Shown: piece after piece, positions 6,622-8,879 of the stretch | Numbering within the stretch: the stretch's first letter is position 1 | Layout: each line of letters opens with the position of its first letter | Source of the DNA: Armatimonadota bacterium | Lineage (GTDB): Bacteria > Sysuimicrobiota > Sysuimicrobiia > Sysuimicrobiales > Humicultoraceae | Assembly (NCBI GenBank): GCA_016199305.1 | Contig: JACQGZ010000302.1 | Coordinates: 1 to 8,879 of the forward strand | Reading direction: 5' to 3' | DNA: 8,879 nt | Program-made: the position numbers and the translations under genes | Notes under the pieces: generated by a model | What the model saw: only the letters and a program-made list of their open reading frames with translations | Databases searched by the model: none | What the model was told of the DNA's origin: nothing

Positions 6622-7668
6622 TCATCGCGCCATTCCCGCAGGCATGGGAGCCGCCGGCGCGTCGATGCGCCCCGCCACCGGCCTGCCGGCGAGCCGGCGC
6701 GCCGCCCACCAGGCGGCTCGGCCGGTCGGAGATCCCATCAGGGCAGAGCCAGCGATGATCGCCGCGATCTCAACCGGGCTCCAGCCGCTCCCCAGGACCG
6801 CGTTGGCGGCAGGATAGAACAGGAAGGTGAAGAGGGCCGTGTAGAGGACACCCCACCGCGCCAGTGTCTCGGGATTGTCCAGCCCTTCGGGCCGGCGCAA
6901 GGCGAGCAGATCGAGCAGGGCGGCGCCGGCGAAGGCCGGGAGGGCCAGCAGCCACGGAGGCATCGGAGGCGGCGGTGGGCTGGCGGGCCCCGGGGCTCGG
7001 GTAATAAAGATCAACAGCGGAGTGATGATGCCCGCGATCGCGGTGACGGTCCCCGGGCGGCGCAGGAGGGACAGCGTCATCAACCGCAGACCCACCAGCA
7101 GGAAGGTGATAAGCAGCGGGCCGGCCACGCCGCCGACGCGGTAGAATCCCGTCGGCTCCAGCGGGATGATCACGAAGGTGGCGAACCCGATGACGCTGGC
7201 GGCCTGGACCACCATCCACCAGTACAGCCGTCCCGCGCCGTCCTCGCGGGCCATCGTGGCGAGCAGACCGAGCCCACCGGCGATCGCGCTCAGCAGCCCC
7301 GTCAGGTGCGGCGGACTCCAGATCGAGAGGACGCTGGTGGGAAGCTCTTCGCCGAAGGTGCGGTGCCAGAGGTCGTCGACCGGGGCGGCCAGGAGGGTGA
7401 GCGCGACGGCCACCGCCAAAACGCGGTAGCCGGGGGCGAGCGCGCGCCTCTCTCCTCGATCGCGCCCCCAGCGCGCCGCCAGCGCGCCCGTCATGACCGC
7501 CACGCCCGCATAGACCACCACGTGGGGCGGGATCCAGAAGGAGTGGCGGCCGAACGTGCCGTGCCACCACCCGTCGAAGTAGAGGCCGAGCAGCAGCAGG
7601 AGGGTGGCGCCCACAGCGATGCGGTGGATGAGGTCGCGAGAGAGCCGTCGAAAGCTCTGAGAGGTCAT
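6622..7668 (-). CDS. Multi-spanning membrane protein with duplicated D-x3-H...PPH motifs (PmoC-like metal-site pattern)
   Basis: I do not recognise a named family. The 348-residue protein has about 9-10 hydrophobic spans. At the end of span 1 and start of span 2 it reads DGWWHGTFG (32-40) then WIPPH (45-49). At the end of span 3 and start of span 4 it reads DDLWHRTFGEEL (98-109) then WSPPH (117-121). The two copies lie 66 residues apart and imply a duplicated helix-loop-helix unit. Asp32, His36 and His49 have the same D-x3-H-x12-H spacing as the CuC ligands Asp156, His160 and His173 of Methylococcus PmoC. The second copy (Asp98, His102, His121) resembles the CuD segment but with a longer loop. 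A Pro-rich loop (229-238) divides later spans. Metal binding is inferred only. No strong ribosome-binding site precedes the ATG. The flavoprotein gene follows in the same unit. Confidence 0.85.
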   Translation of the reverse strand: MTSQSFRRLSRDLIHRIAVGATLLLLLGLYFDGWWHGTFGRHSFWIPPHVVVYAGVAVMTGALAARWGRDRGERRALAPGYRVLAVAVALTLLAAPVDDLWHRTFGEELPTSVLSIWSPPHLTGLLSAIAGGLGLLATMAREDGAGRLYWWMVVQAASVIGFATFVIIPLEPTGFYRVGGVAGPLLITFLLVGLRLMTLSLLRRPGTVTAIAGIITPLLIFITRAPGPASPPPPPMPPWLLALPAFAGAALLDLLALRRPEGLDNPETLARWGVLYTALFTFLFYPAANAVLGSGWSPVEIAAIIAGSALMGSPTGRAAWWAARRLAGRPVAGRIDAPAAPMPAGMAR

Positions 7669-7683
7669 AGCCGATCCATTTCA

Positions 7684-7712
7684 ATTGTACGCCCGGAGGC
7701 GTCTGTGCTGAA
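7684..7712 (-). promoter_or_regulatory. Putative promoter of the membrane-protein/flavoprotein unit
   Basis: TACAAT at 7689-7684 on the minus strand is a good -10 box. TTCAGC at 7712-7707, a three-of-six match to TTGACA, sits at 17-base spacing. Transcription would start near 7677, leaving a leader of about 9 bases before the ATG at 7668, so translation would rely on a very short leader. The site overlaps the upstream region of the divergent VOC gene. Confidence 0.45.
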
Positions 7713-7726
7713 GCGGGAGGCCGACC

Positions 7727-7999
7727 ATGGACGAGTCGGGAAGCGCGCAGTGCGAGCTGGTCGTCGTGTTTCTCATCACCGAGGACGTGGACGGGCTGAT
7801 GCCATTCTATCGAGACATCGTCGGGCTGCGTCTCACCCGCCACGACCCGGGGCACTCTGCCTGGTTTGACAGCGGGCCCGTCCGCCTGGCGATCCACCAA
7901 GCGGAGGGCATTGCCCTTACCAGACCCGCCGGTGCCGAGAGCTACGTTTACTTCCGCGATCCGGAGGGCCGCCTCCTGGGATTCCATCAACCGGCCTAG
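7727..7999 (+). CDS. Short VOC (glyoxalase/bleomycin-resistance fold) protein
   Basis: The 90-residue product looks like a vicinal-oxygen-chelate domain. Residues 11-58 (FLITEDVDGLMPFYRDIVGL, then AWFDSGPVRLAIHQ) match the first beta-alpha-beta-beta-beta module. Residues 72-88 (SYVYFRDPEGRLLGFHQ) match the last strands of the second module. The segment normally between them, a strand and helix of roughly 30 residues, is missing, so the protein is shorter than the usual 115-130. The reading frame is intact, with GGGAGG 6 bases before the ATG, so it is probably translated. The usual final-strand Glu ligand is Gly85 and the first-strand His is absent, which makes classical metal-dependent glyoxalase activity doubtful. 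It could be a binding or resistance-type protein, or a decaying gene. Confidence 0.75.
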   Translation: MDESGSAQCELVVVFLITEDVDGLMPFYRDIVGLRLTRHDPGHSAWFDSGPVRLAIHQAEGIALTRPAGAESYVYFRDPEGRLLGFHQPA

Positions 8000-8023
8000 C
8001 CCAACGCCGTTCGGCGCTGCCTT

Positions 8024-8476
8024 TCACAGGCGTCGTTCACTGAGTACCTCATACGGCCGGGTTCGGTAAATGCGATATGTGACCGTCCCATCGCGTGCGA
8101 GTGCGTCTCGCAACCTGGCCTGCTGGGCGGGCACGGTGACCATCTGCAGCGCCTCCTCGCTAGAAAACCAACCGGCGTCCTGGACCTCCGCACCGGGATG
8201 CACTTCCATGTCGAGAGGCGTGCACAGAAAAGTGAAGACCACCTTCTCGTGCTTCGCCTGGACGTTTGAGGAGACGCTGACCAGCTTGCCCACCTCCGCC
8301 CGGACACCAGCTTCCTCATCGATCTCGCGCTGCAGGGCTGTGATGAGATCCTCTCCCAACTCGACCTGACCGCCGGGGGGCTCCCAGTCAGCCCGTTCGG
8401 TCTTTACAAGGAGGATTCGCTCGTCGGCGGCCACAATGCCGACCACGGCGATGATATGGATCGGAGCGACATCCAT
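8024..8476 (-). CDS. Nudix hydrolase
   Basis: This is a single-domain 150-residue Nudix enzyme. The Nudix box at residues 36-58 fits the consensus: G36, E42, R50-E51-I52, E54-E55 and G57-V58. A hydrophobic first strand (IHIIAVVGIVAADERILLVK, 6-25) and the WEPPGGQVELGE segment precede it, as in MutT-like proteins. The substrate cannot be assigned; nucleotide-sugar, NADH and damaged-dNTP pyrophosphatases share this pattern. The ATG at 8476 gives the expected N-terminus. No ribosome-binding sequence is visible, and a TAACGT hexamer 9 bases upstream could direct a nearly leaderless transcript. The gene lies 38 bases after tRNA-Tyr on the same strand and converges on the VOC gene with a 24-base gap. 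It is not a close copy of either domain of the tandem Nudix protein at 1675-2616. Confidence 0.93.
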   Translation of the reverse strand: MDVAPIHIIAVVGIVAADERILLVKTERADWEPPGGQVELGEDLITALQREIDEEAGVRAEVGKLVSVSSNVQAKHEKVVFTFLCTPLDMEVHPGAEVQDAGWFSSEEALQMVTVPAQQARLRDALARDGTVTYRIYRTRPYEVLSERRL

Positions 8477-8514
8477 GGCGGGGCGACGTTACATGTCGAG
8501 CGAAACGGAGGGAC

Positions 8515-8602
8515 TGGTGGGCAGGGAAGGACTCGAACCTCCGTAGGCCGCAAGGGCCACCTGATCTACAGTCAGGTGCAATTGCCGCTCTGCCACCTGC
8601 CC
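8515..8602 (-). tRNA. tRNA-Tyr (GTA)
   Basis: The minus strand folds into an 88-nt class II tRNA with an encoded CCA. The acceptor stem is GGGCAGG/CCTGCCC, the D stem is a short GCA/TGC, the anticodon stem is CCTGA/TCAGG with loop CTGTAGA (anticodon GTA), the long variable arm is of the GGCC...GGCC type, and the T arm is GGAGG-TTCGAGT-CCTTC with one G-U pair. The long variable arm and GTA anticodon identify tyrosine. It lies between the 5S rRNA terminator and the Nudix gene. Confidence 0.96.
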
Positions 8603-8658
8603 ACTGCAAACACTCGTTCGGGCGCCCTTGGCGGGCGACGCTCAACCAAGCATACCTC

Positions 8659-8687
8659 ATTGTAAAGGCTTGGGGCCCAGATTTCAG
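8659..8687 (-). promoter_or_regulatory. Putative promoter of tRNA-Tyr
   Basis: On the minus strand CTGAAA (8687-8682) and TACAAT (8664-8659) are 17 bases apart and resemble the sigma70 consensus. Transcription would begin near 8652, so the primary transcript would carry about 50 bases before the mature tRNA. It lies downstream of the 5S terminator, so tRNA-Tyr need not depend on the rRNA operon. Confidence 0.55.
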
Positions 8688-8699
8688 CACTCTGGTCGC

Positions 8700-8735
8700 A
8701 ATGAATCGAGGGGGAGGCTCTCACCTCCCCCTCGA
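8700..8735 (-). terminator. Terminator of the rRNA operon
   Basis: On the minus strand TCGAGGGGGAGG and CCTCCCCCTCGA form a perfect 12-bp stem around a 6-base loop, starting 8 bases after the 5S 3' end. It is followed by TTCATT, a weak T-run. The stem is strong enough that intrinsic termination is likely. As a near-perfect palindrome it could also act on the plus strand, although no plus-strand gene ends here. Confidence 0.8.
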
Positions 8736-8742
8736 CATCCAC

Positions 8743-8860
8743 TCCCGGCGGCGACCTACTCTCCCACGGCGTCTCCACCGCAGTACCATCGGCCCTGGAG
8801 GGCTTAACTGCCGTGTTCGGAATGGGAACGGGTGTGGCCCCTCCGGCATTGCCGCCGGGA
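8743..8860 (-). rRNA. rrf: 5S ribosomal RNA
   Basis: The minus strand contains a complete 5S rRNA of about 118 nt. The ends TCCCGGCGGC and GCCGCCGGGA pair over 10 bp as helix I. The internal sequences CCACACCCGTTCCCATTCCG, AACACGGCAGTTAAGCC and GGGAGAGTAGGTCGCCGCC are characteristic 5S elements. It should be the last gene of a 16S-23S-5S operon whose other genes lie beyond the right edge; the 19 remaining bases at the edge would be 23S-5S spacer. End positions are judged from the terminal helix and may be off by a base or two. Confidence 0.95.
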
Positions 8861-8879
8861 ATCATACACAGGGAAGACA

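Noticed and set aside
5196..6758. 520-codon plus-strand open frame overlapping the MFS end and the flavoprotein
   Set aside because: It overlaps two well-supported genes and its product has no recognisable fold or start signal.
6622..7668. A complete particulate methane or ammonia monooxygenase system
   Set aside because: Only the PmoC-type residue spacing is seen. No PmoA or PmoB homologue lies in the window and the protein has more spans than PmoC, so calling it a monooxygenase would exceed the evidence.
6373..7869. 498-codon plus-strand open frame opposite the membrane-protein gene
   Set aside because: The translation is Arg/Gln/Gly-rich with no motifs, while the minus strand encodes a coherent multi-spanning protein. 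High-GC antisense shadow.
8005..8016. CGCC-GTTC-GGCG hairpin between the convergent VOC and Nudix genes, a possible terminator
   Set aside because: The stem has only 4 pairs and no real T-run follows on either strand.
1..8879. CRISPR arrays, insertion sequences, phage, toxin-antitoxin or defence systems
   Set aside because: No direct-repeat arrays, transposase or integrase motifs, terminal inverted repeats, or defence-type domains are visible on either strand.

Overview
The window is GC-rich bacterial chromosome, densely packed and without mobile-element, phage or CRISPR signals. All three stable RNA genes are on the minus strand, and both tRNAs have a genomically encoded CCA. The tRNA-Met closely resembles Bacillus-type elongator tRNA-Met, the omega subunit looks Firmicutes-like, and a pilT is present. 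This suggests an uncultured high-GC relative of Firmicutes, Armatimonadota or a CSP1-3-type lineage. That placement is an inference from gene resemblance and I hold it loosely.

Layout, left to right. (1) 1-1129, minus: a promoter with a perfect TATAAT box, tRNA-Met(CAT), a terminator-like hairpin, then tilS, which runs off the left edge. (2) 1139-2616: a divergent pair, a small secreted BsuPI-domain protein (minus) and a protein of two fused Nudix domains (plus). (3) 2633-4042, minus: the twitching-motility ATPase gene pilT, then rpoZ with its own good sigma70-type promoter. (4) 4217-5413, plus: an MFS transporter with a -10 box placed for a leaderless transcript. (5) 5439-7668, minus: a two-gene unit of a multi-spanning membrane protein followed by an SQR/NDH-2-like flavoprotein. 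(6) 7727-8476: a very short VOC/glyoxalase-like gene (plus) converging on a stand-alone Nudix hydrolase (minus). (7) 8515-8879, minus: the distal end of an rRNA operon (5S rRNA and a strong terminator), then tRNA-Tyr(GTA), which has its own promoter and lies just upstream of the Nudix gene.

Most genes are housekeeping or common accessory types: translation (tRNAs, TilS, 5S), transcription (omega), type IV pilus retraction and nucleotide clean-up. The most unusual element is the two-gene unit at 5439-7668. Its membrane protein carries two copies of an Asp-x3-His...Pro-Pro-His arrangement. The first has exactly the residue spacing of the CuC site of particulate methane monooxygenase subunit PmoC, and the second resembles the CuD site region. 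Its partner is a probable quinone-reducing flavoprotein. Together they could form an uncharacterised copper- or quinone-linked membrane redox module; this is a hypothesis from motifs and context. No PmoA or PmoB is present in the window, and no stretch over 300 bases lacks a gene.
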